The notes under the pieces were generated by a model, which worked only from the letters and a program-made list of their open reading frames with translations, made no database searches and was not told where the DNA came from. The translations under genes were made by a program, and so were the position numbers. A DNA stretch of 64,000 nt from Coremacera marginata. Its lineage: Eukaryota; Arthropoda; Insecta; Diptera; Sciomyzidae. The stretch lies in assembly GCA_914767935.1 (NCBI GenBank), contig OU612045.1, positions 57,963,725 through 58,027,724 of the forward strand, read 5' to 3'. Shown one piece after another: positions 35,201 through 45,432 of this stretch. Within the stretch, counting starts at the first letter, position 1, and every line of letters begins with the position of its first letter.

Positions 35201-36169
35201 TAGATTCATATGAACTTTAGCTTAAATTTTTACTTTAGCCGACTTTTTTACTTTTAAATATATAAAATTTCTCCACTTTAAACTAGATTTTTTTTTTACT
35301 TTGCTTTTATACTGATTTTAGACTATTTTTTAATAAGCTTACGTAACTGAATTGAATTAAATTTAATGAAAAATTCACTCTTAGCAAAATTCCTAAACTA
35401 TTTTAATTTTTAACTTTAAACTTTGCAACTTTAGTTTTTCTTTTTTGAAAAATAAATAATATATTTTTATGATTTTGAACATTTGCTTTGTTTCTAACTT
35501 TATGCACTTTTTAGGACCGAAATTATAATTGAAATATTTCATTTCTTGAGCTGCTATTTTTGCGCAATTCTTGTGTACCGTTTACCACGAGGCATACTAA
35601 TAACTGATTCTCATTTTGCTTGTGTCTTGCTACTGATGATCGCCCATGCTATGCTCCCTTGTTACCAAGCCATGAATTGATCATATTCAGTGATCAGCAA
35701 TTCCTGAAGAGATTATCGCGATGCTCAGCTAAAACGACGTCTCACAAGGTGTCATAGAGTTTCCATTGATGGACTTTGTTACCCATTATGCCCGATGGAT
35801 TTTTCTTTTTGTATATACTTCAGAATCATTAAGAATAGTATGACTCGTGATTAGTATTGAAGATTTAGAGCATTTTCCTTTGGAAAATTAAAGTGAAACT
35901 CTCAAACTTCACCGAAGTTTTCGACCAAAAATTTTAGATTAGGTAAGTTAAGTTTTAAAAAACGTGTTGACACTTTGGCAGCCAAAAGGAAAAGCAAGTT
36001 AGCTCTCTATCCTCTGATAAAGTTAACTTGCTGAGGTCAATAGGAACTATTCAGAAGTGTATTGCAGCTTAGCAAAATGTCAAAACACAAAAGTAGTGCC
36101 ATCTATACATTTGCATGGTTTCTGTACTTGCTTTATGCAAATTCCAGATCAGAATAATGAACATTCTAA
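32276..36169. other. Long AT-rich spacer
   Basis: Nearly 3.9 kb without a supported gene. A GA-repeat (GAGAGAGCGAGAGAGAG, about 34551-34567) and a 24-base imperfect palindrome centred at 34952 are the only structures noted. The open frames at 33224-33424 (minus) and 33592-33837 show no domains. Confidence 0.5.
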
Positions 36170-36810
36170 AGTTGTTCGTTACAGTTTTCATTACATTTGG
36201 AAGAACTAAACAAACGAATGCGTTTCTGTCATTCACTGGGGACGCAGAATGCAGTTTTTAGTTTATTGCAACGATGTGAATGCAATATTTGCAAAATTTT
36301 GTCTGGAGTATGAAATATAATAAATATATATTTTATAATAACCAAATAGTGACAATGAATGGACACTTTTTATTGATGGTTCCACCAAAAATTAAAATGA
36401 GATTTCTTTTAATATACTCGTATACTTTAATATATAACAAAATGTTTTTTAGGCTTAAAAGCAGTTGTTTTGCACAATAAAAAATATACCCAAGTATTCC
36501 AATAGCTTATGCAACTGATTGTTTTGTTGCAGTTTATGAAAATTTTTAGAAATTGTGAAGAAATTGCTTATCGCATTTTGGGATATGAGATGCAATATGT
36601 CCACAAAAGTACATTATTTGCATTCACATTTGGATTTTTTCCCACCCACGAAAATTAGATCAATTAAGTGACGAGCATGGTGAAAGATTCTACCAGAAAA
36701 TTTCAAAAATGGAAACTAGTTTCGTAGAAAAAAGCAAAATTCCCATGTTACTGGAATTTTAGTCGTCTCTTCAACACGAAATCATTGAATCCTCTTATTG
36801 ATATAATCCT
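36170..36810 (+). pseudogene. Decayed transposase-like gene, DEQGERF family, copy 1
   Basis: Three conserved blocks survive in order. FLVYCNDVNAIFAKF lies at about 36253-36300, WTLFIDGSTKN at 36361-36393 followed by a stop, and KKLLIAFWDMRCNMS through KVHYLHSHLDFF at about 36555-36640. After a one-base frameshift comes QLSDEHGERFYQKISKME (36660-36715). Each block aligns with copy 2 at 44320-45360 in this window (YCHDIPDLVNKLG, WCLLIDGS, KLLYYFEEINASMTLKLHF, SDEQGERF). The middle of the protein is deleted. From memory this is a widespread, uncharacterised, highly repeated protein family of insects and cnidarians. Conserved Asp and Glu residues suggest a DDE transposase, which is inference. Confidence 0.75.
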
Positions 36811-37469
36811 CTTATTGATATAAGAGGAAAAGGCCGCCGAAGAGTTTTTACACAAGTAACTAGTAAATTAAAATTAAAATATATTGTAAAACTATATTCA
36901 TAACATATAACAAAAAAGAAAAAAAAAAACAATATTATCAATATTTCTAAATCGATATTTTAAAAAAAACAAAATTTAAAAATTTGTTAAATAGTGCTTT
37001 CATCAATAACTTTAGTATTAGTTAACCGATTTAGATTTTTTCTAATGAGTTCAAAAATGAAAACCTTTGTCTTTTGAAGAAAAAAATAAACAAAATAAAG
37101 TCAGTAGATTTTTATTTCTTTTCTTACCGTTAGAAAATGTGAAAATAAAAATATGCGTTGAATGATTTAGAGTTTTTTATTTTGAAATGGATTGACATAT
37201 TTTTGTTTTTTAAATTAGAGTACAAGACTGCCAGTCTTACCTTTGTTATAATATAAAGGTTTTTAAAATCATTTAAGAATCAAAGTTATGATAAGCCAAA
37301 TAAGGCAAAGTACGAATATTTTAAGAGACTCATTTTTGAGGTACTTGATGAAAAACTCGAAGTGAAAAAAAATTCTGTAAATGCAGAAAGTCATCATATA
37401 TAACCACTTAATGCAATTTCTATGTAAGAGGTCTTGTACAGTTTTATATTGATTGCAAATATTCCGTAC
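36811..37469. other. Spacer
   Basis: AT-rich. A 17-base direct repeat (CCTCTTATTGATATA) at about 36790-36825 is the only structure. The stretch may include the decayed 3' flank of the following minus-strand element. Confidence 0.45.
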
Positions 37470-39400
37470 TCAGTTCTGAACTATTTTCGTCCTCTTTCCA
37501 TTTCTTGCCGCATGCTAGAGGCGAGTGGATCTGACGCTAGCAATAATATATTGAAAAAAGATCTTCATTTGTGCAATTGCGTGACATTTTTCTGGTGTTG
37601 TGTTCTCCATAAAATCTGTAATCCTTATTCCTTTTTTCCTGAGCTTTTTCCGATATATCTCCAAGTTGTGCTAAATGATATTTAATGGCATCTTCCCCAT
37701 GATAAAGGATTTTGTAAACTGTTGCAGACATATTTCTCCATGGATATTTCGTTGTATATATTTTGCAGTTTCAATTAAATTTTTTTCATTGCATGCAAGT
37801 ACTTCGATGGTTATTTTAAACATGGAAATAAGGTTTAAATCAACTCCAGTTATTTCAGATGCTCTTTTCGGATCTGAAAAGAATCTTCTTGCTGTGTTTC
37901 CATCATTTGTATTGCCTGAACCTTGTTTTAGCTGATCTATAACTAATCCATATTTTCGATATTCATCTTGGACATGTTTCTTTTTTAAACTTCGTAACTC
38001 TTCTTGGTGTCGTTGTTTCTTACTGATCCTGTAGGTCCGAATTCCAAATCCTAACTGATATTCAGTATGCGTTCCATAAATTGTATTCTTGCATGAAGTG
38101 GTGATAACCCGAATTCATATTCATCAGTATTATCAATTGATTTGTGTGGGACTTGGTTTAATTGGCTTGATGTTGCTTGGTATATGATAAAGCTGGATAA
38201 ACCTTTTGTTTCAGTCAAAGTCTGGCCTAATTTCCAACAATCATTGCAAGCACTAATTGGTAGCTTACTTCGATTTCCTGCCCGTTAATTTCTATTTGTA
38301 ATGGATGAAGCTGTGAAATTTGGGCTCTCATATCGCTTACTTCTTTCTTAATGGTATCTGGGGTTTCCTTTTGAATTCAAATTTGATGGGCCTGCAGTAT
38401 TTCGTTGAAGATGGTGTGCAATTTCTTAAAATAGTCCTGGTGTGCGTTGTGCTGGTCGATGGCTCTGAGTCTTCCAAAATCTTTTTTAATCGCAATGGTA
38501 CAAATGACACCATGAACATATCCGTGTCTATGGTGTTTTCATATAGCAATTGCTTCTTGTATGGTTTTTGTCCGGAAGTACCATCACATTCCCATTTGCA
38601 AAAAAATATTAACTTGCAGTTTCCATATTGGTTCAACTCATTTTCTTTAAATGATTGTAGTAAGCGTTGTACCTCTGCTGAAATTGGTGTAGAGTCTTGA
38701 GATGGCAAGCAGTCCTTTACAGGAGCAGTTTTGTGATGATACGGTGGATACAGATTTGAACCTTTTTCAATCGCACCCAATCTGAGCTCAGTATATTAGC
38801 TTTGTTATTTTAAATCCTAAAATAATGCTAATGCCTCCTCATTTGTGTACCGTTTTCCCTCGCTCGGTGTTGGTACACTTTTAAGAATCCGTTTTGTTCT
38901 TACTGGTCTAGCATCTACAACTCTTTCATTGATTTCCAGTTTTGCATATTTTTTATCTGCTCGCAATTGATGAAGGAAAGTTTCTTGAACATTTTCACTT
39001 CCGATTTCATGAGTGATATCTTTAGCTTCCACCTCTTAGATCTATCGCTGCAGTTAACAAGTTCTTTTTTTGGTCGTCCTGCGCTGATTTTGTAGGTAGT
39101 TTTTGATGTTCTTTGCACAGTAATCTCGCATTCCAGCCATTTGTCGTTATGCGTATAAAATCTTTCTTTCGTGTAGTTATACTGGCTGTAGCGCTTTTTT
39201 AAATTTTTGACGAAAACAGATAATTTCTCTTCTAAGTCCAATTGTATTTCGAAGTTTATTTTTCTTTGAACGTAGCTTAGAACATCTTTCTGTACTTTGC
39301 TTACAATAAAACAACAACTGAGATTGTATCCGAATATCACTTCCTTATAAACCTTTCCATAACGTAGTGCTTTCCTAAGCCCTATATCAAGTATCAGTAC
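37470..39400 (-). pseudogene. RAG1/Transib-like transposase remnant
   Basis: A single minus-strand protein can be followed through several frames with stops and frameshifts. In order these are KWECDGTSGQ with a conserved Asp (about 38585), SFVPLRLKK, PSSTKYCRPIKFEF (about 38360-38400), FGLSPLHARIQFMERIL (about 38060-38110), NTNDGNTARRFFSDP (about 37860-37905), MSATVYKILYHG (37731), ISEKAQEKRNKDYR with Glu (about 37640), and LLLASDPLASSMRQ (about 37515-37555). The CDG and SE..E.RNK motifs and the CRP motif between them line up in order with the D600 and E962 regions of RAG1/Transib transposases, judged from memory. Shadow open frames on the plus strand (37434-37935, 38320-38700) are antisense. 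It is inactive. Element ends were not found. Confidence 0.6.
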
Positions 39401-39669
39401 GTGTATCTATTTACTTTTTACCTGCACCAGTTCTATAAAGGTACATTTAAAACTCTACAGCTCCACATGTTTCGCACATGTAGAATGAAATGGGGTAATT
39501 AAAAAAAAAGAATGAAATGGGTTAATTAAAAAAATCCTCTAGGCACCATTTAAAATACCAGAAAATGTATATATAGTTTATATGTGAACCTGTCTTATAG
39601 AGTTGGAATAAAAAGGGTAAATAAAACTGAAAAATCTTTAAATTGCATGCAATAAATTACCTAAAGTTT

Positions 39670-40936
39670 GAATATACCTTTACTATGCAAAACCTGAGCT
39701 TAAAGGGTGTGAACGCCTTTGCTATGAGAACTTGAGCTTAAAGGGTATGAACACCTTTACCGTAAATACCCTTTACTATGAAAACCTGAGCTTAAAGGGT
39801 GTAAACGCCTTTACTATGAAAACCTGAGCTTAAAGTGTGTATACGCCCTTACTATGAAAACCTGAGCTTAAAGGGTGTGAACGCCTTTACTATGAAAATC
39901 TGAGCATAAAGGGTCTAAACGCCTTTACTAAGAAAACTTGAGCTTAAAGGGTGTGAACGCCTTTACTATGAATACCTTGTGCTGAAAAGGTGTAGTCGCC
40001 TTTACTATGAAAAGCTGAGCTTAAAGGGTGTGAAGCCTTTACTATGAAAACCTAAGCTTAAAGGGTGTGAACGCCTTTACTATGAAAATCTCAGCTTAAA
40101 GGGTGTAAAGGCCTTTACTATGAAAACCTGAGCTTAAAGGGTGTAAACGCCTTTACTATGAAAACCTGAGCTTAAAGTGTGTAAACGCCTTTACTATGAA
40201 AACCTGAGCTTAAAGTGTGTAAACGCCTTTACTATGAAAACCTGAGATTAAAGGGTGTGAACGCCTTTACTATGAATACCTTGTGCTGAAAAGGTGTAGT
40301 CGCCTTTACTATGAAAAGCTGAGCTTAAAGGGTGTAAACCCATTTACTATGAAAACCTGAGCTTAAAGTGTGTAAACGCCTTTACTATGAAAACCTGAGC
40401 TTAAAGGGTGTAAACGCATTTGCTATGAAAACCTGAGTTTAAAGGGTGTGAACGCCTTTACTATGAAAACCTGAGCTTAAAGGGTGTAAACGCCTTTACT
40501 ATGAAAACCTGAGCTTAAAGTGTGTAAACGCCTTTACTATGAAAACCTGAGCTTAAAGGGTGTGAACGCCTTTACTATGAAAATCTGATCTTAAAGGGTG
40601 TGAACGCCTTTACTATGAATACCTGAGCTTAAAGGGTGTGAACGCCTTTACTATGAAAACCTGAGCTTAAAGTGTGTAAACGGCTTTACTATGAAAACCT
40701 GAGCTTAAAGGGTGTGAACGCCTTTACTATGAATACCTTGTGCTGAAAAGGTGTAGTCGCCTTTACTATGAAAAGCTGAGCTTAAAGGGTGTAAACGCCT
40801 TTACTATGAAAACCTGAGCTTAAAGTGTGTAAACGCCTTTACTATGAAAACCTGAGCTTAAAGGGTGTAAACGCATTTGCTATGAAAACCTGAGTTTAAA
40901 GGGTGTGAGCGCCTTTACTATGAGAACCTGAGCTAA
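39670..40936. repeat. 38-bp minisatellite, about 33 units, with higher-order structure
   Basis: The unit TTTACTATGAAAACCTGAGC plus TTAAAGGGTGTAAACGCC (38 bases) repeats head to tail. Variants include GTGTGTAAACG, GTGTGAACG and ATTTGCTATG. A distinct 39-base variant (ACCTTGTGCTGAAAAGGTGT, AGTCGCC), always followed by an AAAAGCTGAG unit, occurs at about 39975, 40275 and 40735. These are separated by about 8 and 12 units, showing duplication of multi-unit blocks. The right end abuts the MITE at 40998. No gene is encoded. Confidence 0.95.
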
Positions 40937-40997
40937 ACTGACCTAAGACTTTGCACATGTGCACGCGACTGTGCTCTGTTCAAGACTGCCTTTACTA

Positions 40998-41422
40998 TCC
41001 CTATAGGAACAAACTAACAAAACAACTAATTAAAAAACTAGTTTAAAATAAACCAGTATATGAACTACTTTTAATTATATTAAGGCGGCAACTACTCTGA
41101 TGTTGACATGTTTTAATTGCAAATTTTTATTAGATTACAAGTTTATATATATTTAACCATGTTATTTATTCAAATATTATTAACTTTAGGCCATCAGTTA
41201 TTAAGTTATTAAAAGCAATTAAAAAAATAATTTAAATGTAACTAATTTAACAAGTAGTTGAAAATATATGCAGACGAAAGTCAATTGACTTATTTAGCGG
41301 ACATCACCATACAAAATAAGTTAGTTCGTTCTATGGGAAAAAGTCAGAATTTCAACTAGTTGTGGTTGACAAAAAACTACTTTATCAACTACTTTTAAAT
41401 TAGTTGATTTTCCTACAGGGAT
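40998..41422. mobile_element. MITE, about 425 bp, rich in AACTAGTT motifs
   Basis: The left end ATCCCTATAGGAA and the reverse complement of the right end ATCCCTGTAGGAA are terminal inverted repeats, followed by AACTAA/TCAACTAATTTAAA on both sides. Subterminal AACTAGTT, AACTACTTTTAA and ACCAGT motifs are repeated in both arms. It is noncoding. It inserted at or beside the end of the minisatellite. Confidence 0.7.
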
Positions 41423-41826
41423 GCTACCGCGCCGCTTTTTATTTACTTGCGTTCTTTTTCTGTTTCATTGTTTTGTTTACATGCATGTGTATGCATGTAT
41501 GCGTGTATGTGTATATTTATTTGTTTTTGAATGTTATTTTAACATCAGTTGGCTATATAATACAAGTGTAAATTTTTGTCAATGCGGAGACATTTTGTAG
41601 CAAGTAGAAGCACTTTTTTGTGGAATGTATTTGTAATATGTTGTGGAATGTATTTATAGCAAATACACAATCTTCTATCTACTAAGAGATTATTGTAATC
41701 TACTGCAACATAGCTTTAGTAATACATACCTGATATTGAATCAACAACTCTGTTTAACAGAGGCTTTTGGATGAGTGGATAGTGTAGTGAACTCCTACTC
41801 ACAGGATCGAAGAAATCTTTTTAATA

Positions 41827-42880
41827 AAGGGTGTTTTTTTAGAGGTATAGATCTTTGAAATGGAATAAAACATAGATGAATTTTGAAAATTGACATGAAA
41901 TTGACTTTATTCAAAAGATCATCTTTTGGCATTATATACGTAATTTAAATATGATATGACCGCCACGGCTGATTCAGACGTAATCTAATCTGGAGGTCCA
42001 ATTTTCAATCACTTTTTCATGGGTCCAGAAATTATGTGGTTACCAAACGTTTCCTTCAGTAAATCAATTGTGGCACGAGCTGAGTGACATGTTGCGCCGT
42101 TTTGTTGAATCCACAGCTCTTGCACATCATGGTTGTTCAATTGGGAAAAGAAAAAGTCAGTAATCATGTCTCTATAGCGGTCACCATTGACTATAACGCT
42201 CTGGCCTGCATAGTTTTTAAAGAAATACGGACCAATGATTCCACCAGCTCATAAAGCACACCAAACAGTCAGTTTTTCAGGATGTAACGGTGTCTCAACA
42301 TACACTTGAGGATTATCTTCACTCCAAATACGGCAGTTTTGTTTATTGACGTAGCCATTCAACCATACCAACCAGCTTCGACGCTAAAAAAAATTCTCTT
42401 ATGAAAATCGGGATCAACGGCAAACTTATTTTGGGTTCATTCACCGAATCTACGCCATTCTAGGTGATCGTATGGCTTCAATTCTTGCACGAGTTGGATT
42501 TTGTTAGCACGCAAACCAAGATCTTTCCGCAAAATCTTCCATAAAGTGGATGGGTCTTCTTCTACGTTACGCTCTACAGCAGCAATGGCTTCTTCTGTAC
42601 GCACTGTACGACGTGTCTGTGGATGCGTATTATTATTTAATTATTATTTAATTATTATTTAATTAATTGCTCTGATGAACGATTATGTCGACCGTAAAAT
42701 GGACGTAGTGCGCGATACGTATTTCGAACCAGAACCACTATTTTCAAAATAAATTTGCACTGTTCATGTTGAAATACCAATCCAAACAAAATACAAATCA
42801 CTTGACAGCTGACAAAATCGCCGCCAGTTAAAACAGTGTTGCCAATTTAAAGCTCTATACCTCTAAAAAAAGACACCCTT
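41827..42880 (-). mobile_element. Tc1/mariner element, degraded, with TA target duplication
   Basis: Terminal inverted repeats AAGGGTGTTTTTTTAGAGGT and its near-perfect complement end at 41827 and 42880, flanked on each side by TA, the standard target duplication. A broken transposase runs on the minus strand: EEAIAAVERNVEEDPSTLWK, KPYDHLEWRRFGE, GGIIGPYFFKN and ELWIQQNGATCHSARATID. The motif usually written QQDGA is QQNGA here, so a catalytic Asp is lost. The part that should carry the third acidic residue is missing, and several stops and frameshifts occur. It is an inactive copy, 1054 bases. Confidence 0.9.
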
Positions 42881-43589
42881 TATATCGAAATTACATTTTC
42901 TTGTTATAATGAACGCAAGAAACAAAGAAACATAAATTTCTAAGAAAAACGCTGTCGAAAAAAAAGAGTGTCGTTTTTGAGATTTCACTCAAGCAAATCA
43001 CAGAACGAGGCTTATAAAGCTTCGCTTCAAAAAAAAAAAACCAGAATGTTTTGCCCGATTTTCTACAAATTCTTTATTTTTTTATGTTTTCAGAACCGAT
43101 TACTATCCAAAAGTTTACAAATTTCCTTGTGTATATGAGTGTTTAGGGTTCCGGAAAAAGGGAAAGTGGCAGTTATTCTAAGTTATAATTTTTGCTTTAA
43201 ATTGTGTTGAAAAAATGCTTGGTATTTGGAATTTCTTTGACGTAAAATTACGTCTTACGGCCTGAATTACCAGATCCCGAAAGACTGTTGTCGGGACAAG
43301 TAAAGAAAATTCCGGGATTTTTGTTTTTTTTTATAAAACACATAATATACAACAATAAAACATTAACGTTTCATAAAATTTACATAAAATAACAAATCCC
43401 GACAAAACCAGATCTCATCTATATATTTATTCCGGTAAGGGTCCCCTTAACGCTACAGCAACACTTGATATATCATTAGAAAGGTCATGACCTGTGCACT
43501 AAATTTGGTGCATCCCCCTCTTCATTCTTGTTCTTTTCTAGTCTAAGCCCAAAAAGATATGTTTGCAGCCTTGAACTAAGAAATAAAAT
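42881..43589. other. Spacer
   Basis: No gene recognised. Confidence 0.45.
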
Positions 43590-43978
43590 TAAGACATGGC
43601 TGCCAAAATTGGAAAAATGTTGATCGTGCTGACAAATTTTGGACTAAAGTAAGCCACTTTACTGATGCTCTAGGAATGAATCCTTTTCACCACTTAGCTG
43701 ATTTTTGCATACATCTTTTGTATTTTCCTTATTCCAATGCAGAAGAGTAGAAAGAGTTTTTAGCATATTGAATCGTTTTAAAACTAAAAAAAAGGAATAG
43801 GCTTTTATTTTACTCTTCATATAATTAATGCAACAAACTATATATGGTTTACTATTAAGAAAAATTGTTGTGTTTGTTATAATACACCGGACGAAGTCCT
43901 TTGTAAGATAAATTCAAATGAAACTTATGAACAGGCATGGGCACGAGTACATTTAAAGATTCGTGTTATTTTGTGCTC
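43590..43978 (+). pseudogene. hAT-like transposase C-terminal remnant
   Basis: The reading can be followed through frames as DKFWTKVSHFTDALG, LADFCIHLLYFPYSNAE, VERVFSILNRFKTKK and finally PDEVLCKINSNETYEQAWAR. The (L)PHSNA-x-VERVFS...KTKKRN signature is that of the hAT dimerisation (hATC) region and its relatives; here it is PYSNAE followed by a frameshift. Only the last 120 or so codons remain. It ends about 300 bases before the DEQGERF-family copy 2. The two may be unrelated insertions. Confidence 0.65.
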
Positions 43979-44269
43979 TTTGCACTGAGAAAATTGTTAT
44001 GCACATTAAAAATAAAAAAAATTTAAACTGAACTCTTTTTGCTAATGCCTCGTCTAGTCTAGTCTGCTGTATGATTGCCACTCTATACAAAGGGTATTGT
44101 TGTTGTTGTTTTCTTCAGAAAGCAACATAGACCTTGAGCTCAAAAATATAACTCTTAATAATTGAAAAATTATTACAGTTATAAACATAACAGATAACGA
44201 CATCAGATTTTTTGTTTTTACACTCATGAATATTGGCGGTTGATGAATTAAAAATGTATTAAAAATTTC

Positions 44270-45432
44270 CAAAAAGTTCTAGTGTTTTATCTGAAAAACG
44301 GAAACTCCCTTTTCCAATACGTTCACTTACTGCCATGATATCCCAGATTTAGTGAACAAATTGGGAATGGATTATATCGCTGGCGACTGGTGTTTATTAA
44401 TCGATGGTTCAGTTTCAAGTTTGAAGGCTGTGCTGTTGTACAAAACAAACCAAAAACCGTCCATTCCATTGGGATTCAGCACAACTATGAAGGAAACGTA
44501 TGAAACATTGGGGGAAATTTTGAAGGAAATCAAATACAATGAACAAAAATGGAAGATTTGTTGTGATCTGAAGGTTGTCAACATAATACAAGGCATTATA
44601 TTAAAGGGCGGTTTTCCAAAATACTTCTGCTTCCTTTGTTATTGAGATTCACGATACACAGGGAATCAATATGAATGTAAAGATTGGAAAGCTAGAACTC
44701 CCGAGCTGGAGAAACAATTAAAATTACGTAATATACCTTTGATAAAGGATCAAGATGATATTTTGTTGCCATCGCTCCACATGAAATTAGGAATATCTGG
44801 AAAATCCGTTGAAGTGGTAGTCAAAGATATTGAGAACGCCTATGACTGTTTGAAATCCATCTTTCCAAAACTCAGTGAAGCTGAAATAAGAAACGGTACG
44901 TATCGTTGTCTGTATTTAAATATTGTCACATCTAAAATTGTTCACTTCGATATATTCGCTTTACCAATAATTTTTTCGCTTTTTTTTATATTTAAAACAG
45001 GTATTCTCAATGGACCGGATATACGAAAATTAATGAAAATCGAATCTTTAACAAATGTGCTTTCAAACCATTATAACCACCTATGTGCATGGGACGCATT
45101 GAAACAAGTTATCGAAGGCGTTTTAGGAAAGAACCGTGTACAGCGAGATGACATACAGACACGAGTGGACAAGTTGCTGTATTATTTTGAAGAAATCAAT
45201 GCATCCATGACGTTAAAATTACATTTCATGCATTTCCACCTTAATACCTTTTTGGCACAATTACCTCAGGAATCAGACGAACAAGGAGAGAGGTTTCCCA
45301 GGTGACCATTCCAATGGAAAAGCGATTCAAAGGCAAAAAATTAGATGCATTGCTTGCGAAGGTTTGTTGGTGGAGTTCTAAAATTATGCAATTTGAAGAT
45401 GAAAGCACCGAAGATTTTGGTGGACACACTTA
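44270..45432 (+). pseudogene. Transposase-like gene, DEQGERF family, copy 2, with intron
   Basis: This is the better preserved copy. Blocks in order: YCHDIPDLVNKLGMDY, DWCLLIDGSVSSLKAVLLY (44388-44440), KICCDLKVVNIIQG (44560-44600), FPKYFCFLCY, then in-frame TGA at 44643 and DSRYTGNQYECKDW. These are followed by ILLPSLHMKLG, KSIFPKLSEAEIRNG, a 105-base intron (44896-45000), ILNGPDIRKLM and SDEQGERF. A frameshift near 45305 separates RFPR from the next segment (TIPMEKRFKGKKLDALLAK), which stops at 45432. The TGA replaces a codon that I recall as Trp in relatives (CFLCLWDSR), a one-base nonsense change. The conserved Asp in LLIDGS, Asp in CCDLK and Glu in DEQGERF are candidate catalytic residues. 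Function of the family is unproven. Confidence 0.8.
44896..45000 (+). other. Intron within the DEQGERF-family pseudogene
   Basis: Donor GTACGT and acceptor TTTAAAACAG bracket 105 bases. Removal joins EIRNG to ILNGPDIR. The intron is a multiple of three and has no in-frame stop, so the frame also reads through it. Confidence 0.75.

Noticed and set aside
37434..38700. Plus-strand open frames over the RAG1-like remnant
   Set aside because: They are antisense shadows; the recognisable motifs are all on the minus strand.
39670..40936. CRISPR-like regular repeats
   Set aside because: Units are contiguous 38-bp tandem copies with no unique spacers, and the context is a eukaryotic genome.
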